This document shows, in pieces, positions 11,230-23,500 of a stretch of 64,000 nt of DNA (position 1 is its first letter; the number at the start of each line of letters is the position of its first letter). Source of the stretch: Neodontobutis hainanensis (taxonomy: Eukaryota; Chordata; Actinopteri; Gobiiformes; Odontobutidae); assembly GCA_024349245.1 (NCBI GenBank), contig JALDNG010000447.1, forward strand, positions 82,936 through 146,935, read 5' to 3'. The notes beneath the pieces are model-generated. The model saw only the letters and a list, made by a program, of their open reading frames with translations, was not told the origin of the DNA and made no database searches. Both the position numbers and the translations under genes were made by a program.

Positions 11230-11704
11230 AGTAGGCTACACACTTTATTACTAAAAATGGGGAATAATCAAATTTGTACAGAGGCTTATTTCATGATTAG
11301 TTTTAGTTTACTACATTTAAACTGCTTCTTGTATTTATTTATTGAGTACAAAGTGTAACACGTTGCTGCTCCTTCTCGGCTCTGAGGTTCGCTGGGAGTG
11401 CGCAGAGACAAGCCGAGTAAACGGAGCTGCACGCTCACAGATACAGAGCACACAGAGCTAGCTCCGTGAATTTGGCCCCCCATCAAATACAGATTAACTC
11501 CAAAACTATCAAGATTGTTTGTGCTTTGATTGTGCTGTTATTGTTTTTGAGATATTAATGATTATTTATATATGTATCCATAGCCTATATCTAGGTGGAC
11601 AAAGCCACGCGTTATTAACTGTAGTACAGACTGCCTACCACTAGCATGTTTTTAAAAAAAAAATTAAAAAATTATAAATAAATGAATTACACTGTACTGA
11701 TATT
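11230..11704. other. No recognised feature
   Basis: A GC-richer patch at about 11360-11470 interrupts AT-rich DNA. I cannot assign it to a gene or repeat. Confidence 0.35.
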
Positions 11705-11815
11705 TAGGGATGCACCAAAATGAAAATTCTTGGCCGGAACCGAAAATGAGGAAACCAAGTCCAAAAACCGAAACACCGAAAGAAATTATGCCAATTATTA
11801 GTACCATTGCATTTA
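11705..11815. mobile_element. hAT-type MITE end
   Basis: AGGGATGCACCAAAATGAAA followed by CCGAAAA units matches the fragment at 5058-5148. This is a widespread fish hAT terminus. The matching far end was not found. Confidence 0.55.
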
Positions 11816-12240
11816 TGGCTATGACTGTGTACTAACTTATTATTTGATATATAATATAGCTTGTCTTCTGCCTGACATTTGTGAAAGATTTTAGAGTGTA
11901 TTTAAATAGTGCCAGTGCATAAATACTTTCAAATTAAAATGATATCTAGCAGAAATATGACATGATATGATATCTGATATATTAAGTCACATGTACAGTA
12001 GAATAAGAACGGATTAGCCTAACTATTATTATTTGAGGCACTCGCATCATCAACAAGGGTGCATGCCCCTCATCTAGTGCGCTGGATGCTGCTACGTCTC
12101 CACGTGGTGTATGGTGGAGACGAACTATGGTGTTAAAGGCTGAGCTATAGTCAATAAATTATAATAATAATAAATTATAAATTTGACAGTGTTTTCCACA
12201 CATTAAGGAGACAATGGCGCACCACCAATGTATAATTAGT

Positions 12241-13870
12241 GCTAAGGATGCACAAGAACTATCTATACCAATAATGGGGAAAATTACGTCATTTTTAATT
12301 AGCCCAATAATTAAATTTAATCCCTTAAGTAGTTCCGATATTACAGGGCTCTAGACTGCAACTAAAATGGTGATGGCATTTTACTGTTATATGGCCTGGC
12401 CAAAAGTGCACCGAGTCTGAGTTAGTGCTGCAGCTGTCAATTATTTTAGTAATTGAGTAATTGGTATCGATTATTTGGTTTGATTAATTGAGTATTCGGA
12501 CAAATAACGCAACTGCATATTTGCAGGTTGCACCAGCACAAAAGTTAGGTGCACCCAGATTTTCTACTGCTTCACATTTAACATTCACCCTGGCTGTGTC
12601 TGAATCAACACACTAAGCACTATTATGCCATTTAGGGACTAGTATAAGATACTGTGTGTACAGTATCCAAACCTTTATTTTATTTTTTGTTCTGTTTTAT
12701 TTATTTTTTTAATTACTTGTCATTTTCTTCTTTGCAATCCTACTGGCATTAATGCATTGCATTTGGTAGATTTATTTTCTTTTATGTCCCTGCTTGTACA
12801 GCCCATATCTTTTTCAATAAAAAAAAAAGATATGGTTGGACACCTACAAAATCACGTAATCACTATATAGTGCACTATGAAGTGATTGGTGTGTGGATTC
12901 GGACAATGTCTAGGAGCTTGGCATTCCATAATTCATTGCGCAACCACACAAAACTTTCCGACTACATCTAACTGAAGCCGTTCTCCATGTGATGAGTTTA
13001 AAGTAACTCTGCATCAACCATTCCGCTGTTTTATAAATATCTGCATAAACTGTAGAGCCAAAGCGTCTTATACCTGACTTTTATTGTTCACGCTTTGCGC
13101 ACATTTATTTGTAGTTTTTCTCAAATGACTAGTTGCACTGGCAACCTCAGATTTTTTTTTTTTAGTTGAACCTTTGAGAAATTAGGTCGCACATGCAACC
13201 AAATTGGTTGCACTCTAGAGCCCTGATTTAAAAACAAAAAATAAAATACCTGAGACTAAAAGGCTATTTAATAAGAAAATGCATTAAACAAAAATGATGT
13301 CTAATACAGTATGACAGTGTCTTATTGCACATCCATTATTATTGAAATGTATCTTTTGTATGTTTCAATGCATTTCAAATGTTCATACAACCAGGGCACG
13401 TGGCTACAATCAACGCACAGTGCAGCTCTCAGTGGTGGTGTGAAAGTAGCATTAGCTGCCACAGGCAAGGATGGACGTGCCCGCCCAAATCCCAAGAGGA
13501 AACTGTCTGTCGCGTGTGCAGCTGATCACAGTTAGGTTCACTCGCCCGAGTCACACTGCTTCTCCCACAGCCTCCATCGCTCTCTCGCTCTACCGTCCTC
13601 TCTCTCAATGACGCAAATGACTTATTAATGATCAAAGTTTAGCGAAAAGTAAGTATTAGTATGTATGAGTTATCTTCCATTGGAGAACAGAATGGATGGA
13701 GCTTTGGAGCGATGCACAAACGTGTGCAGAGCTTTATGAGCTGTTTAAAGCTAATCTTTACTAAATGGCAGGTGTTTACTTTGAACATGCTTCATGTTGA
13801 GCCATGCACAGCTCTCCACAATGAGACCAGATTTACTGAGGTTCGAGACGTTCAAGAGCTGTGTAATGTA
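12241..13870 (+). repeat. Composite dispersed repeat, copy A
   Basis: Two outer blocks (12241-12415 and about 13485-13870) match 35190-35640 in order and orientation. Shared blocks include CAATAATTAAATT, CGTGTGCAGCTGATCACAGT and GCAGGTGTTTACTTTGAACA. Copy A carries about 1.1 kb that copy B lacks. Both copies contain the same hAT-like terminus at the same site. No ORF with a recognisable domain is present. The family is not one I can name. Confidence 0.7.
12344..13225. mobile_element. hAT-like TIR pair inside composite repeat
   Basis: The left end is CAGGGCTCTAGACTGCA. The right end, reverse-complemented, is CAGGGCTCTAGAGTGCA, 16 of 17 identical. Flanking 8-mers (CGATATTA, ATTTAAAA) do not match, so the insertion is old or recombined. 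A further MITE fragment starting GTGCTGCAGCTGTCAATTAT sits inside it at about 12426-12510. Confidence 0.7.
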
Positions 13871-14660
13871 ATGTAATTTTTCCCTTGAGCACGCTTCAAA
13901 AATATTAATAGCTCTTTAATATTTCATGTCCCTTTTAAAGTCTTTGCACATTCTTGGCATTGTTTTGTTTTATCAACATTTACCTCCTTCTCTGTAGACT
14001 TTGATTATTATATCGTCTATGCATTCTTTATTTGTATTATCAGCATAATGCTCTCCACACTTATGTTGTCATTACAACACAGACAAACCTATTTAACCCG
14101 CAGGTCCTGACTTCTACATGTTTGTCTCAGACAGGCACTCACCTTTCACTGTATCTATGACGGTCGAGCTTTCAATCCATTCAGGAAGTGGCAGCTAATC
14201 CCTCTTTAGTTAAAGTGACGTCTTAAAGGAGGTCAGCGGTGAGCAAGAGCCGCGGTGAAAGTACAAAGGTCAGAGCTAGGGCTACACTGCTAACCCAGGA
14301 ATTGTTTTTCACGTTATTTAAACATCTAAAAATAAAACATAGTAGTTAAGAGAGAAAAGCCATCAATCATTTGTCCATACAAGCTAAGACTACTGATTGT
14401 ACTTTGCAGTGACTTTAGACATTTACAGTTTATGTGGCCGCGGAGACGGAGAAAAATAATGTCTTGATATTTAAAAGACACAAATGCAACAAAGCATCAT
14501 AATCAATTCAGCAACTAGTTTACTGTTCCTGTTCACAACTATTTACTGCATTGTGAGTGCACTAAGGAGTGGTGCAAAAAAGGGCAAATAACCCGAGCTG
14601 GAATCGACCAAAGGTTCACTCTGTCGTTGTGTCCTTGGCCAAAACTTTTGCCTCCTGGTA
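13871..14660. other. No recognised feature
   Basis: Ordinary AT-rich DNA. No supported exon or repeat. Confidence 0.4.
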
Positions 14661-14883
14661 TATTTTATTTTTTATTTTATTTTAATAGCACTTTTCCACC
14701 TAGTACTCAAAGCGCTTTACCAGTGTTACAGCTGACCACCGGAGGCAAGGTGGGTTAAGTGTCTTGCCCAAGGACACACCGGCAGTATGTGGGGGAGAGC
14801 GGGATGTTTTGATATGTTTCGAGCGGCGATCGAACCACCCACCGGGCCGGTTGAAGGACGGCCACTCTACCACTGAGCTACTG
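14661..14883 (-). mobile_element. tRNA-derived SINE, diverged family A relative
   Basis: On the minus strand it has a tRNA-like head with TAGCTCAGTGGTAGAG and GGTTCGATC, and the same central GTCCTTGGGCAAGACACTT block as the other copies. The tail is different (GTAAAGCGCTTTGAGTACTA then AAAAGTGCTATT). It shares head and core with family A but not the 3' tail, so it is a tail-swapped relative or a distinct subfamily. Confidence 0.8.
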
Positions 14884-15699
14884 AATGTGTGAGAATGTTT
14901 GGTTCAGTCGAAGAGGCCGTAGGCGCAAAATGTCTGCCACGTCTCTTTCAGTTGGCAGCTTACCACCACCACTCTGTGATACTGTGGAGTGAATGAATAA
15001 TAGACACACCTGGGGCAGACAGAGATGGGGGTCTGCCATACACCTTGCGCTCACAGCCACAACCACCATCAAACTCACCTCTACAATCACACATTCAAAC
15101 ACCATGTGCTACAGACACAACAATGTTACTTTTAAGTTAATGCAACTTTTGCTAAGCATTTTGAATCATGGACTTTCAACAAAACCAGGAGGACACAGAT
15201 ACCAAACAGACAGGGACAAAAGGGAAGGGTGTAGTTATCCCTTATGTGTCTGGTTTATCTCAAAAACTGAAAAATGATCAAATTTTTTTACAAATGCAAC
15301 ATTCCGGTCTACTTTACTTTAAACCTGGGAACACCCTAAAGACAAGACGCCCTCGTACAACCAGAGTAATGTGGTCTTTGCCATTCAGTGTAGTGAGGAG
15401 TGTAGTGACAGAAACAAAACAACATCTCCTGTATATAGAATAAACGGAGAGCTCACGTCAGGCTTTGCAAGGCTAGTTTAAACCAGCAAGGACCAGTGCA
15501 ACATTTGAAATGTAGCTACTTTGCTAAAATGATTCTCTCTCTTTTTCAACGGGACATTTTGTATTGTTAAGTTCAACTTTCTGCGAGTACAGGGCAGCCT
15601 CAGAGGCAGCTCTTGCTAACTCTGCTTTAAACAGACCAGACCCAAAATAATTTCAAACCACAGACACACAAACAGCCAATTGAAGAAAAATTCACTGCG
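14884..15699. other. Possible repeat at 14884-15110, otherwise nothing
   Basis: The stretch 14900-15110 (CCGTAGGCGCAAAATGTCTG, TGGGGGTCTGCCATACACCT) reads like part of a repeat adjoining the SINE, but I cannot name a family. From 15110 on I see no supported feature. Confidence 0.3.
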
Positions 15700-15809
15700 T
15701 TAAAAGATGGGGAATATTCATTTTACGAAATAACAAACAAACCAAAATTTACCAATGCGTATGGAACCGTGAACGGTTCAATACTGCATTGAGAATTGTT
15801 GTATCCCTG
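15700..15809. mobile_element. MITE end, 'CAACAATTCTC' family
   Basis: The stretch ends GAGAATTGTTGTATCCCTG, the inverse of the terminus at 22929 and 24645. Only this end is recognisable. The left boundary is a guess. Confidence 0.45.
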
Positions 15810-16163
15810 GGCAGAGTCAATAAAAACTAAGTATGTCCGGTCTTAATGTGTGAAAAGGGCTTATGCAATTCTTTTCGTTCTAGTCTACAAATGATCAAAG
15901 TCCTAAGTAAGACAAAAGTCCTAGTTTGTCTTCATGCATATATATTTGTTTATTTGAGCAGTGTACTATTCATTGAATGTAGTGATTAAGCATTACAATC
16001 ATAGAAAGCCCAAAGAACTGGGCAAAAGAAATAAACTTATAAACGCCTACCCCATAGATAACCATTTAAGTTTTTTCAGAAAATGAAATACATATTTTAT
16101 TATACAAGTATTGCCAGTGATTTGACCCAACTGAATTCTCTTGTCATCCTTGTCCTGTTCCAG

Positions 16164-17563
16164 GGTGACTCTCGGGGGCAGCTGGTGGCCGAGCGCCTCG
16201 GCTTGGGACACAACCTGGATTTATCCGACACAATGGTGCAACAGAAGCTGGATGAGATCAAGGAGCAGATCCGCCGCGAGATCCGCAAAGAGCTCAAGAT
16301 TAAAGAGGGAGCCGAGAACTTGCGAAAGGTATGACTAAGAAGAAATAGAATGATCTTAAAATGTGTTTTTGTAGGCTTATGTTTGTTGTAAAGTCAAGAC
16401 TTGACTAAAACTTCCATAAAACAGGCAAAGTATTAAGCTAACATCAATGTTAGAAAACTGTCTGTCTTCAAAAACACACAAAAATGGTCTTTCTTTTAAC
16501 AGTACTTATCATTTACTTTCTATGTGAGACTAGGCCAGTCTCCTACTTAAAAAAATCACATTAGATAAATCCCCAGCACAACCCTCTGGAGTTTTTGTTA
16601 TTCAAATATTGCAAACTAAACTCTTACACCTCTCATATTGTGTACAAGACATGACTTTTGGACACCTCAATGCCACTGATCTTTTCCACTAATAGATGAG
16701 TAGTCAACATTACGCCACTCACTCCCAAAAGCAACCTAGGGACCTTTTACTGTTTTTTTCTTTTATTAAAAAAGTAAAACCGGGCAAATTTTTCTTCTAA
16801 AAACTTTTAGCTTCTAACTTCAGCGTTATCAAATAACACTACCTTGTTACATTACGTGATTTGACAATATTTATTCCCGTTTCATGATGCCTCTCATTTC
16901 TCTGTTAAAGCCTCCAGTCCAGGAGTGAAAATTCTCATCATTAAAATCCTTGATAACAAAGCCTAGATGTTGTCTTAAGGTCTTGTTTTTTTTTCCCATA
17001 AATGATTCCTATTACAATATACTATTAGGTGATTAAAAGTTTATTTTCACCAGCATCATAAAATGGCAGAAATTAAATCACTAAATTATTTAGTTTTTAT
17101 GTTTAGCCAGCTCCTACATTTCTGCAAAAAAAAAATGAAATTAGCCACATAACATTTTGATGTAAAAATACTGTTGCCTTTTCTTTATGTTCAGCATTAG
17201 TTTGTTTCAGCAGCAGTTTTCTCTTTCTAAACAAGACCAATGTATCCATTGAACGTTTGAGAAACATAATTTAGGAATAGAGAGGCTTGCTAAAGTCAAG
17301 CAAAACAAAACAGCTAATTTATTTTAAAGACAAGTTGTCTGTCTAGCTTCAGAATCTGTAAAAATGAGTCACAGCCCTAATCTTGATTGCCAAACTCACT
17401 TGTTAATTGCGTCTCCTCTGGTTTCAGGTCACCACAGACAAGAAGAGCCTGGCTTATGTTGACAACATGCTAAAAAAATCGAACAAAAAGGTTGAAGAGC
17501 TTCACCAGGAGCTTCAGGAGCTGAACGCACACATTGTGGTCAAAGACCCCGAGGAACTCCTAG
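16164..17563 (+). CDS. pkn2: pkn2 exons 2-3: HR1a domain
   Basis: Exon 16164-16328 encodes GDSRGQLVAE through KIKEGAENLRK. Exon 17428-17563 encodes VTTDKKSLAYVD through NAHIVVKDPEELL plus one base of an Asp codon. Together they form the first antiparallel coiled-coil HR1 repeat (residues about 20-100), which in PKN proteins binds GTP-Rho and contributes to autoinhibition. The acceptor TTCCAG|GGTGAC and donor AAG|GTATGA bound the first, and TTTCAG|GTCACC and CTAG|GTAACT the second. The first acceptor is in phase 0, so any first exon must end on a complete codon. Confidence 0.95.
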
Positions 17564-20500
17564 GTAACTCCTAAGTTTAGCACCGTAGTCTGAGAAACAT
17601 TAGCCTGGAAGACCGTTGACACAATTCTGCGAGATATGATCTAGGCCTGAAACGGCACATTCTATACTGAAGCCTTAAACCTGTTTACTTTTAACAAAAA
17701 TATAAATGCACGTGCAAAGGGTGCACGTGGCAGAGTGGTTAGCACTCCTACCTTACAGCAAGAAGGTCGTGAGTTCAAAACCCAGCCGACTCAAATATTC
17801 TCGGCCGTCTCCGGTCTTTCTGTGAGGAGTCTGCATGTCCTCCACGTGTTACTGTGGGTTTTCTCCGGGTACTCCGGCTTCCTCCCACCGTCCAAAGACA
17901 TGTATGTACAGGTTAATTGGCAACTCTAAAGTGTCCCTAGTGAATGAATGTGAGAGTGAATGGTTGTTTGTCAATGTTTGTCTCTATATGTCAGCCCTGC
18001 GACTAACTGGCCATTGTCCAGGGTGTACCCCGCCTCAGGCCCAAAGCTGCTGGGATAGGCTCCAGTCACCCGCGACCCCTAACGGGACAAAGCGGTAGAA
18101 AATGAATGAATGAATAAATGCAACACCTATGATTTTACTCCCGTTTTGGATAAAGGGAAGTAAAGAAGGAAAAAAAAAACAGATGTGTTGTGTGTGCATA
18201 GTTTGACTAGGCATAGCTGCAATTTCCTGTTAATGGGTTTTGTCTGTGTGGTGTCAGACGCAGTGTTAATTTAAATTTTTAGTCATCATCTGATTTGTTT
18301 TAATTTTAGTCGACTAAAATTGCTTGGTATTTTAGTCGACTAAAATTGCTTGTTATTTTAACTAACTATGTCAACTAAAATGAGACTAAAATCAATAACA
18401 GATTTACTAGACAATTTTTTACAATATTTTATAAGTTTGGTATAGAAAATAAACTTAACCAAAATATATAAAACACAACTTTATGTCAACACAACAGTCT
18501 CTTTATTTCAATTCAAAAGCTTTTATGCAGCAACAAACACTGTCATGGTAATGTAAACAATAACTAGCTGCCAATTCACCATCAATAAAAGAAAAATAAA
18601 GTTAGGTCCAGGACCTTAAAGCTTACAGCTGAGCTGAACAATAAGTGCAAACATTTTTAATTTCAAATCTAAAGTGCACTGAACGTTTTCTTCTTGCTAC
18701 CACAATGCTGGCAATTCAACCACAGAATAGTAACACTTTACCTCTATTCATTTTCAAGAAAGCACTTCGTGCTAAAGTGACTTCTCTCTTCTCTCTTCTT
18801 CTCATGCGGTTACGCCTGTTCTGTTCTTCTTCTTCTCTAGTATTAATGGCGGGTCGCAACCAATTTTTTCGGTGCATACCGCCACCTACTGTACCGGAGT
18901 GTGTTTGACTGTTCCGTTTTGCAGATTGGTTCTTTAGTTCATCTATCCTGTCTGCTAATTGGATTTTCGTCAGAGTCTATTTTCGTCTCGTCCTTTATTC
19001 GTTGACGATAATGTCAATCAATTTAGTTATAGTTTTAGTCTCCATCAGTAACTTCTTTTTTAGTTTTCGTTTCGTTTTCGTCCGCAAAAAAATATTTGTG
19101 ACGAAAATAATGACGAAATTATTTCGTCAACGAAATTAACACTGGTCAGACGTGCACCTACAGCTTATCGACACAGGCAGAAACTGAGCGTGCTCAGTAA
19201 TGGAGGTGACTCTCTCCAGAGGCTCACATTGTTGCATTCCACATTCCTACGGCAGCTACAATGATCAAATGATTGTTCCTTTCTGACAGTGTTGAAAGGC
19301 AGCTCTTGTGTAGTTCTGGACAACAGTCGGTTTCAGTGAAAGTTAAAGCAATATAGTATAATTCAGATGTTAACTTTTTTGTTAAAAGTCATAATAATCA
19401 ATTCATTATTTATCATGATAGACTAAATGTGGAAATACAGGCTAGAGTAATTTCACATTGATGTATTTGATTGCAAATGTTACACTAAATTCAACACTTG
19501 TTTCAAGTGATTTAACAATCAGTAAAGTTTGTTGACTGCTGTGTTGTTTACCATTAGTATTAAGAGCAAGAATGCTAATTCTAAATGGCTTTATATATTT
19601 TTGCAAAACCGGCAAGCTGTATGTGTGTTTTCTTTTATGGACATTACATTACTTACATTAATTGAAGGTTTCACAGCTTTAGCTAAGTGTATGGCGATTT
19701 CTCCTGTAAATGGTCCTCCTTGTGGTGGTATTTGGTGACTTGTACTGTTTAACTTGTGTAGACTAAATGCTCTAATGAATAGATCTGCTAAATATCACTT
19801 GCATGTTCTCTACCCACTTACTGACAGCACATAGTCAGTCAGTTGCTATTTGTCACTGCTGACAACCTCATTACCTTTTTTATTGCATCGTTTTTTTTTG
19901 AGAGCTCTGAGACATGTTTAAGCTCGTTTTGACACAATTCCTTGTAGAGTTGTGTTAACTATCCCTCCAGTTCCACTTTATGCATGTATCCCATTTAAAC
20001 AGAATTCATTATAGAGAAAAACAGATGGTTGATGTGAGCCAGTAGTCAGTCTTAGTTTATTAAAGACCCAATTATATAGACTAATTTTGACAGTTTTATG
20101 TATAAAATTGTATCATGATGTCTAAAAAAAAATAAAACTGCACCTAGTGGGGGAAAAAAAAAACACTAGTGTGGTCAGCTAAAAAAATCTCCCCCACACA
20201 TCAGTAAGTCAACAACTGTGTACTGAAGAGTCAGAGCTGTCAACTTTTATGCACTATTTCTTTTAGATAATTAGGCATTCTGTAGTGCATGGCCTTATTT
20301 TAAACCACAGACAAAACTGGGTGCGCTTAATAAGAGTCACTTTCGCGCCCCGCGCTAAAATTCAGTATTCTGAGCTGCACATCCGGGTCTTGGAGACAGC
20401 CTTAGATATTAAGACCATGTTTAGAGAACTGTGGTACCAGTATGTGAACTGTAGCTACTGTTAGCCTACATTAGGTGGACTCTATTGAGGCAGGTGAATG

Positions 20501-23500
20501 TGCCGCACCCATTGTTCCTGGAGCTGACTGGCAGGTGCAGACATGGTCAGTTTCTCTTGGCACAAATATCAGCCCATATAAATGTTGCAGGAATAAAACG
20601 TCCCCCCAAAACATAATGGAATCGGAACAGAGAATCGATAAGCAGAAACGGAATCAATAAAATTAAAACGAATCCCAACCCTAGTTGTAATTAAAGAAAA
20701 TATAAGAGAACATTTGACAAAGAAGCAGTTTCTGAAAGATGGAACTTTCAAGGTGACGTAATCAAGTCAATGAATGTCAACATTAAATGGTCAATAATGC
20801 AGTCAGTGAGGGAATCAATTCAGAGCGCAGAGCGGGAGCTGTGCTGCGTTCACTGACAGTAGACCCAGCTGTAATAACTCTGCAGACCTGTACGCATTTG
20901 GCGTAGCAGGCACGCAATTTGATTGTATGTATGATTTGTTGCCCTAAAGTACACAAAAAGCAGCTGGTCACGCAGTTACTTTTTCTCAATGTGCAGTGGG
21001 AGGGGCTGGGCTGCATTCACAGTGTTTGTGTCATCTACCTGTCAAGCAACATGTAGCTTAGTTACAACAAAGTGAGTCACAAGTCTTAGTTAAAATTAGC
21101 AGGAAGAGTAACCCAGTTGGAGCGGCGCTGCGCAGCAAGAGACAAGCTGCTGTCTGCAGCAGCAGGTCTGTCTCCGAGCGTTTTCAAGTCAATAACTGCT
21201 TATCCGTCTGTGATGAACTTTAGTTTCAGAGGTTTGCTGCTAATGGAAACTCGAACAGCATGAGGCTGAGGGGATGAGAGGTGTAATGGATGGTTTTAAA
21301 AACAGTCAAAATCACTTCCAAACACTAATGGACAGAGAAAACAGCCCTTAGTCGTAATACTTCTTATAATCTAGTCCATATTTATATTTAGTTAACAGAC
21401 TAACTAATAAGATTTCTTTTAAAATTGAACATTACAGAGGCTGAAGTCTTCAATGTGAAATGATACTTAGCAGCAAGTACCCTGTCTTTATTTGTTGTAT
21501 TTACAGAAGTAGTCTGTAATTGTTTTCAATAATTAGAGCTTATATTATTTTAATATTTTCACTGTAGGCTACTGTATAATATCAATGCTCATTATACAAT
21601 GATTGTTACATTAAAGACATAATGTGCATGATTTATATCCAGGAGAATTACCTTTAGTTCCCTTTGTTACAAAATAGAGTCCAATAGATCATACAGTTCC
21701 TTTGTTTCAATATTTTTTTTTACAGGTTTTAACCTGTAGATTTTAGCCAATAGCAGCAGAAGTAGTGCAGGAAAGTTCAATGAAGGACAGAATTTACTCA
21801 TATTTTACTTTTATAGAGTGATCGGCTTTAAGGGCGAACAAGAGACTATAAATTCAGGTATTAATACAGCAGATTCTCCAGGTACAAAGCCCTAGATTAG
21901 GCCTGTATGTTACTTCAATTATTAAATTATTAGGTAAAAATAAAACCTAGAATGTACATGAGTTTTTAGCCATAATTGAAACAAACCTGTGTTTTGTATT
22001 GTAACAAAAAAAAAATTATAATTTAAAGTTTGTTTTTGTGTAACTTGTTTTTGGCAAGATTGGGAAGATGGCCGTTTACAAACCGATGTGGCACTCAAAA
22101 AATTTTTGACTCTGGTAAATAAACCAGGCAACTATTCAATCTGATTGTAGACTGTCAGTTCTGTTGCCTTTTTGGAAAACAATGGAATAGTGGGTGTAAG
22201 TTTTACATTTATAGGGCATCATTTGTGTCTTTTTGCAAATAAACTTGTTTGTTTTTTGGATCATTGTAGTTTTGGGTACATAATTCTTCCAAGGACTTTA
22301 AAAAAAAAAAAAAAAAAAAATACAGATTTTTCTTTTGTGTCAGTATGAGGCAAAAATAAAGTTTAATTTCAGGAAGAGCAGTACAGCTAATAGTCAGCCT
22401 GTCTCTGGTGTTAGTTGTTAGTTGTCATCAGGAAGTCATGAGGAGGGGAGGATTTTTGGGGGGAGGAAATGCTGTTTGTCCCGGTAAATGCTTATCTTAA
22501 GTGGGAACAAATTTAGCTTAACTCGTTGACCCTGTGGCTGATAAACAAGGGTTTTTTTTTTTTGTTTTTTTTTAAAACATTGACGCAACGCTGCAGGAAT
22601 GTCGCACAGTGATGAAGAGAAATAAACCCAGTCAGCTAATGGCTTTATCATAAGGCGACGACTCGGACCCTTGGAAGGCAGGCTTGTTTCCTGAATTAGT
22701 TCGAAGTAGTCACTCTTAACTCGGCGAGCAGCCAGTGTTTTTGTTCCAGGACAAAGTTTAAGGGGGTCTGGTTTGTGTCTGTGGCTGAATCTTTTTGTCA
22801 AGGTTGTCTGAAAGTAACAGCAGCTCTGAGACAGGGAAGGATTTTATTCTAACAGGAACAAACCTAAAGATTAGCCCAGTGACATTGCCAAATAATAGTT
22901 TTTCTTTGTCCCACATTTTATACATGGAAGGGATGCAACAATTCTCAATATGTGTTGGTAAAAATTTATTTGTTTGTTATTGCGTAAAATTTAACACGGC
23001 ATTTGATTCATGTTTACAGGCATCAATTTAAGTTTTGTACCTTTTTGTGTTATATTCTTTATTAGTAAAATTAAAATTAATTTGTAAAAAAAAACAAAAA
23101 AAAAAACAAGTCAATAGCGTTATTGCTAGGGATGTAGGGATTGACTACACTTATGATTTGATTCGTTTGATTCAATTTTTTTTACAAATTTTTTTTACGA
23201 AATGACTTGAAGCAAATTAGAAGTGAACAAATGCCCTTTTATTATTTTACAAATCAGGGCTCCAGACTTACTTTTTTCATCACCGTCCATGTACCGTCTT
23301 GAAAGCCAGTTCCAACAGTCCCCAAGAAAATGTTGAAATTTAGGCTAATGTTTGACTATTACTATTATGTCTGACTGTAAGTTTGTAAATAAACACAAAT
23401 ATAATCAAATTAAATTAAGTTCATTAATTTGCTTTTAAGATTAGGTACTTTGAATAAGTGGACTTTAAGTAACTTAAGAGACCTAAACCTCTTTAGATTA

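Noticed and set aside
16083..16163. Met at 16083 as the pkn2 start
   Set aside because: The frame crosses a good acceptor (TGTTCCAG|GGTGAC), and the residues before GDSR look intronic, not like a PKN N-terminus.
22436..22801. 121-codon minus-strand frame inside a pkn2 intron
   Set aside because: Low-complexity Lys/Gln run from a poly(T) tract, no recognisable family and no splice sites in frame.
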